A stretch of DNA of 64,000 bases from an uncultured Paenibacillus sp. (GTDB lineage: Bacteria; Bacillota; Bacilli; Paenibacillales; Paenibacillaceae). The notes under the pieces were generated by a model, which saw only the letters and a list, made by a program, of their open reading frames with translations, was not told the DNA's origin and ran no database searches. The position numbers and the translations under genes were made by a program. Shown one piece after another: positions 25,083 through 32,809 of the stretch (its first letter is position 1; every line of letters starts with the position of its first letter). The stretch covers positions 87,222-151,221 of the forward strand of contig CALAWP010000058.1 in NCBI GenBank assembly GCA_937895345.1, in the 5' to 3' direction.

Positions 25083-26651
25083 ATGAATAAAAAGCTGTTG
25101 ATAACGGTCGCGCTGGCCGTTTCGGTTTCATTGGGTGCATGCTCGAACGGTTCATCCAACGATCATTCGGCTTCCGTGCCGCCGGCATCGCCGTCTCCGG
25201 AGGCTCCATCGGGGGCGGCCGGGTCGTCCGGCTCCGGAAACGCCGCCGATGCGCCGCAGTCGACGCCGGCGCCGGCGGAAGACGGCGGTCCTGTATTTGC
25301 CGCTGCGGCGGTGCACGATCCGTCGGTTATACGGGTCGACGGCACGTATTACGTGTTCGGTTCCCATCTGCAGGCGGCTAAATCCGACGATTTGATGCAA
25401 TGGACGCAAATCGCCTCCGGCGTTTACGACGGCAATCCGCTTATTCCGAACGTCAAGACCGAGATGGCCGAGGCGCTGGAGTGGGGGCAGACGGATACGT
25501 TCTGGGCCGGCGACGTGGTGCAATTGAAGGACGGGAAGTTTTATATGTATTACAGCGTGTGCAAGGGCGATTCGCCGCGGGCGGCGATCGGACTGGCCGT
25601 CTCCGATTCGGTCGAAGGACCGTACAAGGATCTGGGCATGTTTCTGAAGTCCGGCATGTGGGGGCAAAAGAGCGAGGACGGCACGATCTACGATCCGACC
25701 GTTCACCCGAACGCCATCGATCCGCATACGTTTTTTGACCAAGACGGCGTGTTGTGGATGGTGTACGGCTCGTATTCCGGCGGCATCTTCATACTGAAGA
25801 TGGATCCGGAGACCGGCTTGCCTTACCCGGACCAAGGGTACGGCACCAAGCTGCTCGGAGCGAACCACAGCCGGATCGAAGGACCGTATATTTTGTACAG
25901 TCCCGATACGGACTACTATTATTTGTTTTTGTCCTATGGCGGCCTGGACGCGGTTGGAGGCTACAATATCCGCGTGGCGCGCTCCAAGCGGCCGGACGGT
26001 CCGTATGTGGATGCCGAAGGGCAAGAGATGATCGACGCCAAAGGACCGGCGGGCAGCTTCTTCGACGACAAGGCGATCGAGCCGTACGGCGTCAAGCTGA
26101 TGGGCAATCATCTGTTCCAGCGGGGCGCCGGCGAAGCGGGCGGCGGCATCGGGTTCGGCTACGTATCGCCGGGCCACAATTCCGCTTATTACGATGCCGA
26201 GACGGGACGTTATTATTTGATTTTTCACACCCGGTTCCCGTACCGGGGAGAAACGTACGAAGTTCGCGTTCATCAAATGTTTATGAACGAAGACGGGTGG
26301 CCGATCGTGGCGCCGCACCGTTATACGCAGGAGGAGATCGGAGAATATGCGGCGGACGGCATTGCGGGCTCCTATAAGCTGGTCAATCACGGCAAGGAGA
26401 TTTCGGCCGAGGTGAAGGAAGCTGTGGCGATCGAGCTCGAGGCGGACGGCCGGATTACCGGCGAAGCCGCCGGAGAGTGGAGACTGGTCGGGACGCATCA
26501 GGCGGAGCTGACGCTGGACGGCGAAGCTTACAAGGGCGTATTCCTGCGCCAGTGGGACGATATGGCGAAGCGGGACGTCATGGCGTTCACGGCATTGTCC
26601 GGGAACGGCACGGCGGTATGGGGAACCGAGGTCGTGCCGAAGCCGGAGTAG
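25083..26651 (+). CDS. GH43 endo-arabinanase-type lipoprotein
   Basis: A 522-residue lipoprotein (SLGACS, lipid Cys at residue 20) with a Pro/Ala/Ser linker, then a GH43 five-bladed propeller from about residue 75. Catalytic residues: base D79 in VHDPSV, pKa-setting D213 in NAIDPHTFF, acid E266 in SRIEGPY. A small C-terminal beta domain (about 420-522) follows, as in long extracellular Abn2-type arabinanases. Expected reaction: hydrolysis of 1,5-alpha-arabinan on the outer face of the membrane, feeding the importers of the same operon. Substrate preference is inferred from family resemblance. GGGGGAAGT precedes the ATG. It is the last gene of operon 1. Confidence 0.9.
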   Translation: MNKKLLITVALAVSVSLGACSNGSSNDHSASVPPASPSPEAPSGAAGSSGSGNAADAPQSTPAPAEDGGPVFAAAAVHDPSVIRVDGTYYVFGSHLQAAKSDDLMQWTQIASGVYDGNPLIPNVKTEMAEALEWGQTDTFWAGDVVQLKDGKFYMYYSVCKGDSPRAAIGLAVSDSVEGPYKDLGMFLKSGMWGQKSEDGTIYDPTVHPNAIDPHTFFDQDGVLWMVYGSYSGGIFILKMDPETGLPYPDQGYGTKLLGANHSRIEGPYILYSPDTDYYYLFLSYGGLDAVGGYNIRVARSKRPDGPYVDAEGQEMIDAKGPAGSFFDDKAIEPYGVKLMGNHLFQRGAGEAGGGIGFGYVSPGHNSAYYDAETGRYYLIFHTRFPYRGETYEVRVHQMFMNEDGWPIVAPHRYTQEEIGEYAADGIAGSYKLVNHGKEISAEVKEAVAIELEADGRITGEAAGEWRLVGTHQAELTLDGEAYKGVFLRQWDDMAKRDVMAFTALSGNGTAVWGTEVVPKPE

Positions 26652-26762
26652 CCTTGACGGCTTCTCCGGCTGACCCGGTTGCTTCGATGCCTTGAACGCC
26701 CAAACGACCGGTGAGCAAGCAGCGTTGCGCTGACGGGGAGAAGGGCGCTTGGCAGCCATCTC

Positions 26763-26808
26763 GAAAGCTTGCTTTTCCGTATATTCGAACGCGGAATAGC
26801 AAGTTTTC
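26763..26808. terminator. Terminator between convergent GH43 and esterase genes
   Basis: GAAAGCTTGCTTTTCCG can pair with CGGAATAGCAAGTTTTC around a short loop. A and T tracts on both sides would allow use from both directions. The remaining 26652-26837 holds nothing else. Confidence 0.55.
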
Positions 26809-26837
26809 TATATCGACAAGTAAGGTCAAGCTGCAAC

Positions 26838-27764
26838 TTAATCCGATTTCGATTTCCCGGCTTCCAGCTTCAATACGGCATCGATAAAGTCGAGCACTTT
26901 ATTGACATTGCAGGCGGACTCGAATTCCGGACCGCCGTGCCCGGCTCCTTCCAGCAGCTCCAGGCGCACCTTGTCCTTGCCGACCGCGGCGGCCAGCTTA
27001 TCGTATATCCGCACCGATTGCCGATAAGGAATAAGCGGATCGCGAGTGCCGTGCTGGATAAGAAAAGGCGGCGCATGCTCGGATATGTAGGTCTCGGGAT
27101 TGGCCGCTTTCACCAGTTCGGGCACTTCCGCAATCGGCGCCCCCAGCAGCAGCGATTCGGGGGAGTCGGGCGCATGATGAATTTGAAGGGGCGTAACTTC
27201 TCCTTCGAGAAACAGCTCATCCATCGTCAAAAAGTCGGTCGGCCCGAACCAGTCCACGACGGCCTGCACGCGGCTGTCGTACGCCGCCCAGCCCAAGCCG
27301 CCGTTTTCGAGCTGGCCGGAGTGGGCGGAGGTGCCTGCCAAGGCCGACAAATGCCCGCCGGCGGACCCTCCCCACAGCGCGATACGGCTGCCGTCCAGCG
27401 CGTAACGGCCGGCATGCGCTTTGACCCATCGAATGGCCGTTTTTACGTCATGGATTTGTGCCGGAAACCGGCTTTCCCCGCTTAATCGGTAATTGATGGA
27501 CACGACCGCGTATTGACGGGCCAATCCTTCCAGCATCGGCTTCAACTGCATGTCGGTCTTGTCGCCGCCCATGAATGCGCCGCCGTGAACGGCCATAATG
27601 ACCGGAAACGGTCCGTCGCCCGCATCGGGCAAGTAGATGTCCAGCTTTTGAGCCGGTGAGACGGAGGCATAAGCGAGATCGAGCCATTTGCGCTCAATAT
27701 GACGGGTATCCGGCGTCGGGAATTGCCCTGCGCCGCGAGGCGCTTCGGGGTTGCGTTCCGTCAT
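26838..27764 (-). CDS. Alpha/beta-hydrolase esterase
   Basis: A 308-residue serine esterase of the BD-FAE/lipase-like alpha/beta-hydrolase group. The oxyanion motif AVHGGAFMGG lies near residue 65, the nucleophile elbow is LWGGSAGGHLSA near 140, an acid lies in HGTRDPLIPY, and the catalytic His is in GAGHGGPEF near the end. I start at ATG 27762-27764, which has AAAGGAGCG in the end of the regulator gene; longer readings overlap that gene. It is transcribed with the PadR gene upstream (one-base gap), so it is probably the PadR target. No signal peptide. Acetyl or feruloyl esters on plant oligosaccharides are possible substrates, but this is not shown. Confidence 0.87.
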   Translation of the reverse strand: MTERNPEAPRGAGQFPTPDTRHIERKWLDLAYASVSPAQKLDIYLPDAGDGPFPVIMAVHGGAFMGGDKTDMQLKPMLEGLARQYAVVSINYRLSGESRFPAQIHDVKTAIRWVKAHAGRYALDGSRIALWGGSAGGHLSALAGTSAHSGQLENGGLGWAAYDSRVQAVVDWFGPTDFLTMDELFLEGEVTPLQIHHAPDSPESLLLGAPIAEVPELVKAANPETYISEHAPPFLIQHGTRDPLIPYRQSVRIYDKLAAAVGKDKVRLELLEGAGHGGPEFESACNVNKVLDFIDAVLKLEAGKSKSD

Positions 27765-27765
27765 G

Positions 27766-28713
27766 TTATCGCGCTCCTTTCTCGTCCGTTGGTTCATGAT
27801 CGCCGTTGCGGTCTGCGCCGTTGCGGTCTGCGCCGTTGCCATTGCTCGTGCTTTCGCCGACAGGTCGAGACTCATCCGAACCCTCGCCTGCATCGGCCGC
27901 TTCCGGCTGCGGCATTCTTTCCAGCAATCGATCCAAATCGTTTTTCAAATTTGTCATCAGCTCGCGAAATTGCGCCGCTTCGGCGGAATCGGGGAAGGCT
28001 CTTGCCGATTCGGACGCTTTGGCCATCGCGATCACCGCTTCCGACCATTCTTTCATCATCGCCTTCAGCAGATGTTTCCCGTGGCGGCCTCCATGCGGGC
28101 GATGGCGCCCGCGGCCCTTCCAGTGCGCCTCCCCGTCAGAGCCGGATTGCGTCTGCTCCCGCAAATAAGCCGCACCTTCCTCCGTCATCCGGTACAGCTT
28201 CTTGCCGTCCGCATCGGCGGACTCGATCAATCCCATATCTTCTAGCAGCTGCAGATTGGGATAGACGGAACCGGCGCTCGGCGAGTAGAGGCCGCCCGTC
28301 TTGTGCTCCATCGCCTTGATCAGCTGATAACCGTGCATCGGTTCCGCCGCCAGTAATTCCAGCAAAGCGAACTTGAACTTGCCCCGCTCAAAAAAACGTT
28401 TCCCTTCGCCTCGTCTACCTTGTCCGCCGCGCTGTCCGCCGTGACCGCCATGACGCTCATGACCTCCGTGACCGCCGTGACCACTATGATCGCCGTGATT
28501 GCCGTGACCGCCATGACCGCCGTGACCGCCATGACGCTCATAACCTCCGTGACCGCCTTGACCACTATGAACGCCGTGATCGCCGTGACCACCGTGACCG
28601 CCATGACCGCCGTGACGTTGCCGGACGAACGAAGCTTCAAACCGCTCATTAAGGCCCCATCGGCGACGCTCCATACGGTAACCGTGTCCATTACGATTGT
28701 AGTCTCTTCTCAT
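27766..28713 (-). CDS. PadR regulator with His/Gly-rich N-terminal extension
   Basis: A 315-residue protein with three parts. Residues about 33-95 are a low-complexity His-Gly-Gly tract with about 18 His. Residues about 110-195 are a PadR winged helix (FKFALLELLAAEPMHGYQL, then SAGSVYPNLQLLEDMGLIE). The rest is a helical dimerisation region plus an acidic, Asn/Asp-rich tail. PadR proteins are usually 110-190 residues, so the His tract is an addition; it could bind Ni, Zn or Cu and make the repressor metal-responsive (inference). GAGGAG lies seven bases before the ATG. Two copies of a palindrome just upstream suggest autorepression. The esterase gene follows in the same transcript. Confidence 0.88.
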   Translation of the reverse strand: MRRDYNRNGHGYRMERRRWGLNERFEASFVRQRHGGHGGHGGHGDHGVHSGQGGHGGYERHGGHGGHGGHGNHGDHSGHGGHGGHERHGGHGGQRGGQGRRGEGKRFFERGKFKFALLELLAAEPMHGYQLIKAMEHKTGGLYSPSAGSVYPNLQLLEDMGLIESADADGKKLYRMTEEGAAYLREQTQSGSDGEAHWKGRGRHRPHGGRHGKHLLKAMMKEWSEAVIAMAKASESARAFPDSAEAAQFRELMTNLKNDLDRLLERMPQPEAADAGEGSDESRPVGESTSNGNGADRNGADRNGDHEPTDEKGAR

Positions 28714-28728
28714 CGTTGTTCACTCCTC

Positions 28729-28780
28729 ATTACGATATATCGTTTTTATAAGAACATCATATAACGATATATCGTAATGA
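28729..28780. promoter_or_regulatory. Double PadR operator
   Basis: The palindrome ACGATATATCGT occurs at 28732-28743 and 28764-28775. CATTACGATATATCGTT is shared in inverted orientation, so the pair forms a larger inverted repeat with centres 32 bases (about three helical turns) apart. It lies 16-65 bases upstream of the padR start, the expected place for autoregulation. Confidence 0.75.
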
Positions 28781-28904
28781 GTCAACGAATATTTATTAGA
28801 AGTATAAGCAGACGCAGCTGACGGTTCATTGCAGATCCGAATATCCTATCGTCCGGCTTAGACGAAATAGGCAAGTGGCAGCCCCGGATGATGAACGGGT
28901 TGTC

Positions 28905-29130
28905 TCCCAAAACCATAGATTTGGCCTCGGCAGCGTCGTATGAACGATTTATCGTTCAACTGCGGGCACATTGCCGCTTTGAAGAACGGATATGAACGAT
29001 TTATCGTGCAAAACTATTGAACTCGCGGTTCTGCCGGGATGATATGAACGATCTTTCGTTCAAAACGATAGATTTAGCTTGCCGGCAGCGTCGTCATGAA
29101 CGACTTTTCGTTCAAAACTATACCGTTGGC
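28905..29130. repeat. 52-bp tandem array of hairpin-forming units
   Basis: TGAACGATTTATCGTTCA and close variants start at 28941, 28993, 29045 and 29097, exactly 52 bases apart. Each is a TGAACGA/TCGTTCA dyad with a four-base centre (the second has one arm change). Flanks are only partly alike (AAAACNATAGATTT, GCCGGCAGCGTCGT). The conserved part is thus the dyad and its spacing. The stretch 28781-29404 contains no gene. Confidence 0.8.
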
Positions 29131-29262
29131 TGTTCTGGGGCACAATACGATAGAGGTGATCCAATAGGCGGAGTGAAATGGAAGCAGGCAGAATAAAAAA
29201 ATAAGAGAGAAGCGGCTGTGTCTCCCGGCGTGAAATATGTTCAGTTAAAATGTTCGGTTAAT

Positions 29263-29327
29263 ATGTCAGTGAATAGGTTAGTAGTTAATATGTCAGTGAA
29301 TAGGTTCAGATAATCAGTGAATAGGTT
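29263..29327. repeat. Short direct repeats downstream of gluQ
   Basis: TCAGTGAATAGGTT occurs at 29266, 29293 and 29314, mixed with TTAATATG words. It looks like slippage-derived DNA with no visible function. Together with the 52-bp array it fills the gap between padR and gluQ. Confidence 0.6.
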
Positions 29328-29404
29328 TAGTTAAAATTGTCGGGCCGTGCATGCGGAGGGGAGCGGAGCAGTTGAATGGAAGCTTCATTCTACAATGCGG
29401 ACCG

Positions 29405-30376
29405 TCAAGGGGAAATCAGCCAATTCAGAAGCGGGGCGGACAGCAAGAGCCGCTCCTCATTCGGAAACCGCATGCGAAAAGAAGGGATCAATTCCTTCGC
29501 GGATACGGGTTCCGGACGGTCGATCCATCCCGCCATGCAGGCAATGGCTCCGATAAGCCGTTCCGGCTTGACGCCGGCGCTGCGCAACGAATCCAGCGTC
29601 AACGACTTGTCGCGTTTGGACAATCTTTCCCCGTCTTCGCCGGCGATGACCGGCACATGGGCGAAGGCCGGGGGAGTCAGGCCAAGAGCTTGATAGAGCG
29701 ACAGCTGCCGGGGCGTGGAATCCAGCAAGTCGGCTCCGCGCAGCACGTCGGTAATGCCCATGGCGGCATCGTCCGCCACAACGGCCAACTGGTAACTGAA
29801 CATCCCGTCTGCGCGCTTGACGACAAAATCGCCCAGCGCCTCGCCCGCAAACCGCCGTTGTCCCGCCACGGTATCGTCAAATCTCATTTCGTTTTCGGGC
29901 ATGACAAATCGGAGCGACGGCTCTTTATGTTTGGCTTTGAGCTGCCGCTCTTCGGGCGTAAGAATTCGGCACAGGCCGGGGTAGGCCGGTCCTTCGGAGC
30001 TTAATCCATGAGGGGCGCTGCTGATGGCGGCCAGCTCCTTGCGGCTGCAGTAGCACGGGTACAGAAGGCCGGCTTTCTCCAATTTGCGCAGCGCATCTTC
30101 ATAGAGCTCCTCTCTTAAGCTTTGCAGATAGGGAGCATAAGGACCGCCCACATCCGGGCCTTCGTCCCAATCGATGCCAAGCCACCGCAAATCGTCCATT
30201 TGCCGTTCCATATATTCGGGTCGGGAGCGGGGCTTGTCGATGTCCTCGATCCGCAGCACAAATAGCCCGCCTGCCTGCCGCATTTGAAGCCAAGCCGCGA
30301 GCGCGCTGAACGCGTTGCCGACATGCAGCAAACCCGAAGGCGTCGGCGCAAATCTTCCGCGTCGCATCGTCATCAT
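29405..30376 (-). CDS. gluQ: Glutamyl-Q tRNA(Asp) synthetase
   Basis: A 323-residue paralogue of the glutamyl-tRNA synthetase catalytic domain without the anticodon-binding domain. It activates Glu and attaches it to queuosine-34 of tRNA-Asp. The HIGH-type motif APTPSGLLHVGNA lies near residue 10 and the KMSKS-type motif GERLSKRDKS near 250. A zinc site CYCSRKE followed by a Tyr-x-x-x-Cys (YPGLC) is present. The ATG at 30374-30376 has GGGAGGGGG upstream; further in-frame Met codons follow within three residues. Its substrate tRNA-Asp gene lies about 100 bases upstream on the same strand and may share its transcript. Confidence 0.93.
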   Translation of the reverse strand: MMTMRRGRFAPTPSGLLHVGNAFSALAAWLQMRQAGGLFVLRIEDIDKPRSRPEYMERQMDDLRWLGIDWDEGPDVGGPYAPYLQSLREELYEDALRKLEKAGLLYPCYCSRKELAAISSAPHGLSSEGPAYPGLCRILTPEERQLKAKHKEPSLRFVMPENEMRFDDTVAGQRRFAGEALGDFVVKRADGMFSYQLAVVADDAAMGITDVLRGADLLDSTPRQLSLYQALGLTPPAFAHVPVIAGEDGERLSKRDKSLTLDSLRSAGVKPERLIGAIACMAGWIDRPEPVSAKELIPSFRMRFPNEERLLLSAPLLNWLISP

Positions 30377-30479
30377 TATCCCCCTCCCTTCCCGATATGC
30401 AAAAAAGAGCAGCTTCGCCGCTCTGCTCGTTGGATTGTGCCGGTTGTATGCCAGCCTAAGTTTTCGGTTAAAAGGTAAA

Positions 30480-30556
30480 TGGCGGAGCCGACGGGATTCG
30501 AACCCGCGGTCTCCTGCGTGACAGGCAGGCATGTTAGGCCTCTACACCACGGCTCC
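30480..30556 (-). tRNA. tRNA-Asp (GTC)
   Basis: On the minus strand the 77-nt cloverleaf starts GGAGCCG and ends CGGCTCC-G-CCA with an encoded CCA. The anticodon arm is CCTGC-CTGTCAC-GCAGG (anticodon GTC), and the T arm contains GGGTTCGAATCCC. All stems pair. It lies upstream of and codirectional with gluQ. Confidence 0.97.
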
Positions 30557-30747
30557 GCATTGTGAAAGCATGTCTTTGAGACACAAGCAGTATCTTACCA
30601 CGAAGCGGAATGGTTTGGCAAGTCTTCATTTTATTTTGCTCGTAAAAGGAAGGGACGCCCGATTCCCGGACAAGCCGGTTCGCAACCTTCGCCGCTATCC
30701 ATTCGTCAGTTGTAACAATCGAGGGAATGAACAGAAGGGATGAGATT

Positions 30748-31374
30748 ATGTTCGCTCAAAAATCGCGTTGGCTATTGGCCGCGCTTGCGGCTGCGGCCAT
30801 ATGGACTGCCGGTTGCGCTTCTCCAAATAACGGCGGCTCGTTGTTGTCCCCATCGGCGACGAACGGCAAGCCGGAAGCTGCGGCAAACGCCGGAAACCAG
30901 GAGAAGGAGACTTTGATGAAGGAAATTGCCGAAGGCGATTTTGTGTACCGATTGTATGCGGAACGCGAACGCTATAAGGAAGGCGAACAGCCGGCGTTTA
31001 AGGCAGAGCTGGAGTATGTCGGACTGGAAAGCTCCGTCACGATCGCCCATGCCGCGTCGCCGTTCTGGTTCTCCATTCTGGAATCTTCTGACCGATACCA
31101 ATTTGTTTTTGCCATGGATCAGCCGTTGATCCGTACGACGTTGAAGCGGGGAGAACCGTTCCGGGAAACTTACGGGTTCGCGCATGCTCAAGTTAAAGAA
31201 AACGAAGACGATCTGTTTGGGCCGCCGGCCGACGTTCCGTTTCCGGAAGGAGTATACTTGATAGGAGGGGCTGCGGATTTCACACAATTGTCCAGTCCCG
31301 AAGACGACAGTGGGGAACGAATCAAATTTGGCATACAACCGAAAGAAGGCTTAACGATAACAGTAACCCCATAA
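30748..31374 (+). CDS. Lipoprotein of unknown function
   Basis: A 208-residue secreted lipoprotein: signal FAQKSRWLLAALAAAAIW, lipobox TAGC, then an Asn/Ser/Pro linker. The mature part (about 60-208) is beta-rich, starting FVYRLYAERERYKEGEQPAF and including FRETYGFAHAQVKEN and FPEGVYLIGGAADF. The fold may resemble small Ig-like inhibitor domains of the BsuPI type, but I do not recognise the family with confidence. I prefer ATG 30748 (AAGGGATGAG upstream) over an ATG 21 bases earlier because the signal peptide then starts properly. Divergent from gluQ and tRNA-Asp. Confidence 0.75.
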   Translation: MFAQKSRWLLAALAAAAIWTAGCASPNNGGSLLSPSATNGKPEAAANAGNQEKETLMKEIAEGDFVYRLYAERERYKEGEQPAFKAELEYVGLESSVTIAHAASPFWFSILESSDRYQFVFAMDQPLIRTTLKRGEPFRETYGFAHAQVKENEDDLFGPPADVPFPEGVYLIGGAADFTQLSSPEDDSGERIKFGIQPKEGLTITVTP

Positions 31375-31406
31375 AAAGTAACCCAATAAGCTGAAGAAGC
31401 GGAGCG

Positions 31407-31613
31407 ATGCCTATGCAAGAAAAAGTCGGCGTGTGCGCCAATTGCGGCGTTGATATTTGGTGCCGGGGCGGATTTTTGCAAGGGGCGGTTCGGGAAGACG
31501 GCCGGCTCGTATGCCTTCGGTGCGAGGCAGACGATGAACGAAACGGCCGGTCTTCATCCCTTCCCCTGTCTCCTGAAGTATCGCCGCACCAGTCGTCCTC
31601 AAGAAATGAATGA
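31407..31613 (+). CDS. Small putative zinc-ribbon protein
   Basis: A 68-residue reading frame with CANCGVDIWCRGG near the start and LVCLRCEAD about 25 residues later, two CxxC pairs that could hold a zinc ion. GGAG lies just before the first ATG; a second ATG two codons on is equally possible. It follows the lipoprotein gene by about 30 bases in the same direction and may be cotranscribed. Function unknown; the C-terminal tail is Ser/Pro-rich and probably unstructured. Confidence 0.55.
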   Translation: MPMQEKVGVCANCGVDIWCRGGFLQGAVREDGRLVCLRCEADDERNGRSSSLPLSPEVSPHQSSSRNE

Positions 31614-31738
31614 TCAGTCCGCATCAGTCCGTTGCCTCAAAAAGCCCGCAGTATCTTACGCCGCTCACTTGTCCCCGTATCCATGCACCCTCCGCATACA
31701 CCGTTGGGCCCGGCGCGGCGGACGGCTCAAGGCCGGTC

Positions 31739-31883
31739 AACCGGCTTTGAGCGAAACCGGCCTTGAGCCAAACCGGCTTTGAGTCAAACCGGTCCTGAGT
31801 GAAACCGGCCCTGAGCCGAACAGGCCTTGAGCGAACCCGACCCTGACCGAACTTCCTTGAACCGAGTTGCCCTGAACCGATCC
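31739..31883. repeat. 16-bp tandem repeat
   Basis: About nine copies of AACCGGCCTTGAGCGA with increasing divergence toward the right (AACCGGTCCTGAGTGA, ACCCGACCCTGACCGA, then 15-base units). The array spans most of the 317-base gap 31614-31930 between convergent genes; nothing else is visible there. Confidence 0.75.
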
Positions 31884-31930
31884 GGCTTCGATTTGAACCG
31901 TCATTAAGCCGTTGTCTTGAGCCGATCCGG

Positions 31931-32638
31931 TCAGGAGCCTTCCCCGGCAAGCGCCAGCAGCCTGCGGATGCTGGCCGCAATCCGATCCGGCGACAGCCGG
32001 TCCGCCGTCGCTTCCTTCCGGATTTGCTCGATCCGGTCCACCGCTTCCTGCCCTTCCGCGGTCAGCACTTTAATCTCCTCGCCCATCCATCTCTTGACGC
32101 TGTCGGCTGCCATGGACAAGTTGTCATGATTGCCCTTGTCCGTGCCGGTCATGCCGCCCAGTCCGTCATGCGGCGAATAACCTTTCCCGGATATGCCTTC
32201 GGTTGGGTCCAGCACCTTCCGCTGCACCTCGTCATATTGGGAGGAGGATGCCTCTCGCTTGGACGTCGCCAATACGACCGTATCGTCGAATACGAATACC
32301 TTGACGTTCGGTATTCCTTCGCTGCCCAGCCTGGATTCGAGCTGGGCGGAAAAACCGCCGGCATTCAGGCCGGAGCTGCCGATCCGGCTGTAGACGGATG
32401 TGCCCATTCCGTTCGAGGTGCCGCCGTGCCGGTTAGTCGTGCGCAGCTTCGGACCGTTTTCGCTGGGGATGACGTTCGGGTCCCGCTGCATATGGGCATG
32501 CTGCCTGTTCTCCGCTTCCATATTTCCATTGCGATCGTTTCCGTTCGCTCCGTTGTTATCGTTTCCGTTATTGGCGCAGCCCGTCAAAGCGATGGCCGAA
32601 GCTGCGGCGACGATCAGCAGTTTATTGCGAATTGCCAT
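31931..32638 (-). CDS. YhcN/YlaJ-type sporulation lipoprotein
   Basis: A 235-residue lipoprotein (signal MAIRNKLLIVAAASAIALTG, lipid Cys 21) with an Asn/Gly-rich linker. The YhcN/YlaJ domain follows (about 100-200, including VKVFVFDDTVVLATS), and a helical C terminus ends the protein. Family members are made in the forespore or mother cell and associate with spore membranes or cortex. The ATG at 32636-32638 is preceded by GGAGGACA; longer readings lack a signal. A sequence resembling a forespore promoter lies upstream. Confidence 0.82.
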   Translation of the reverse strand: MAIRNKLLIVAAASAIALTGCANNGNDNNGANGNDRNGNMEAENRQHAHMQRDPNVIPSENGPKLRTTNRHGGTSNGMGTSVYSRIGSSGLNAGGFSAQLESRLGSEGIPNVKVFVFDDTVVLATSKREASSSQYDEVQRKVLDPTEGISGKGYSPHDGLGGMTGTDKGNHDNLSMAADSVKRWMGEEIKVLTAEGQEAVDRIEQIRKEATADRLSPDRIAASIRRLLALAGEGS

Positions 32639-32674
32639 TGTCGTGTCCTCCATTCGTGGTTGGCTTGCCCAAGT

Positions 32675-32705
32675 TAGGATGGCCTTTTCCCGGAAATGAA
32701 TATTC
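32675..32705 (-). promoter_or_regulatory. Possible forespore (sigma-G-like) promoter
   Basis: On the minus strand GAATA (32701-32705) and CATCCTA (32675-32681) resemble the -35 and -10 elements of sigma-F/G promoters, about 37 bases before the YhcN-type gene. The 19-base spacer is one base longer than usual, so this is tentative. Confidence 0.3.
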
Positions 32706-32809
32706 ATGAGGAGTTGGAAAATAATAATCGGGAAACCAGCCATATCATGTTGAACGATTCGTGCATTTTCTAGTTCAACGTATATTGAAGCATGTCGGAG
32801 GTGCGTTAC

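Noticed and set aside
28420..28764. Rightward Thr/Val/Met-rich frame over the padR start
   Set aside because: It is the complement of the His-Gly codon repeats and covers the operator; no ribosome binding site.
28941..29114. Possible CRISPR array
   Set aside because: Repeat cores are 18 bases and imperfect, intervening DNA is itself partly repeated, and no cas genes are present.
31624..31980. Leftward Arg/Ser/Gly-rich frame over the 16-bp repeats
   Set aside because: Frame exists because of the repeats; no domain and no start signal.
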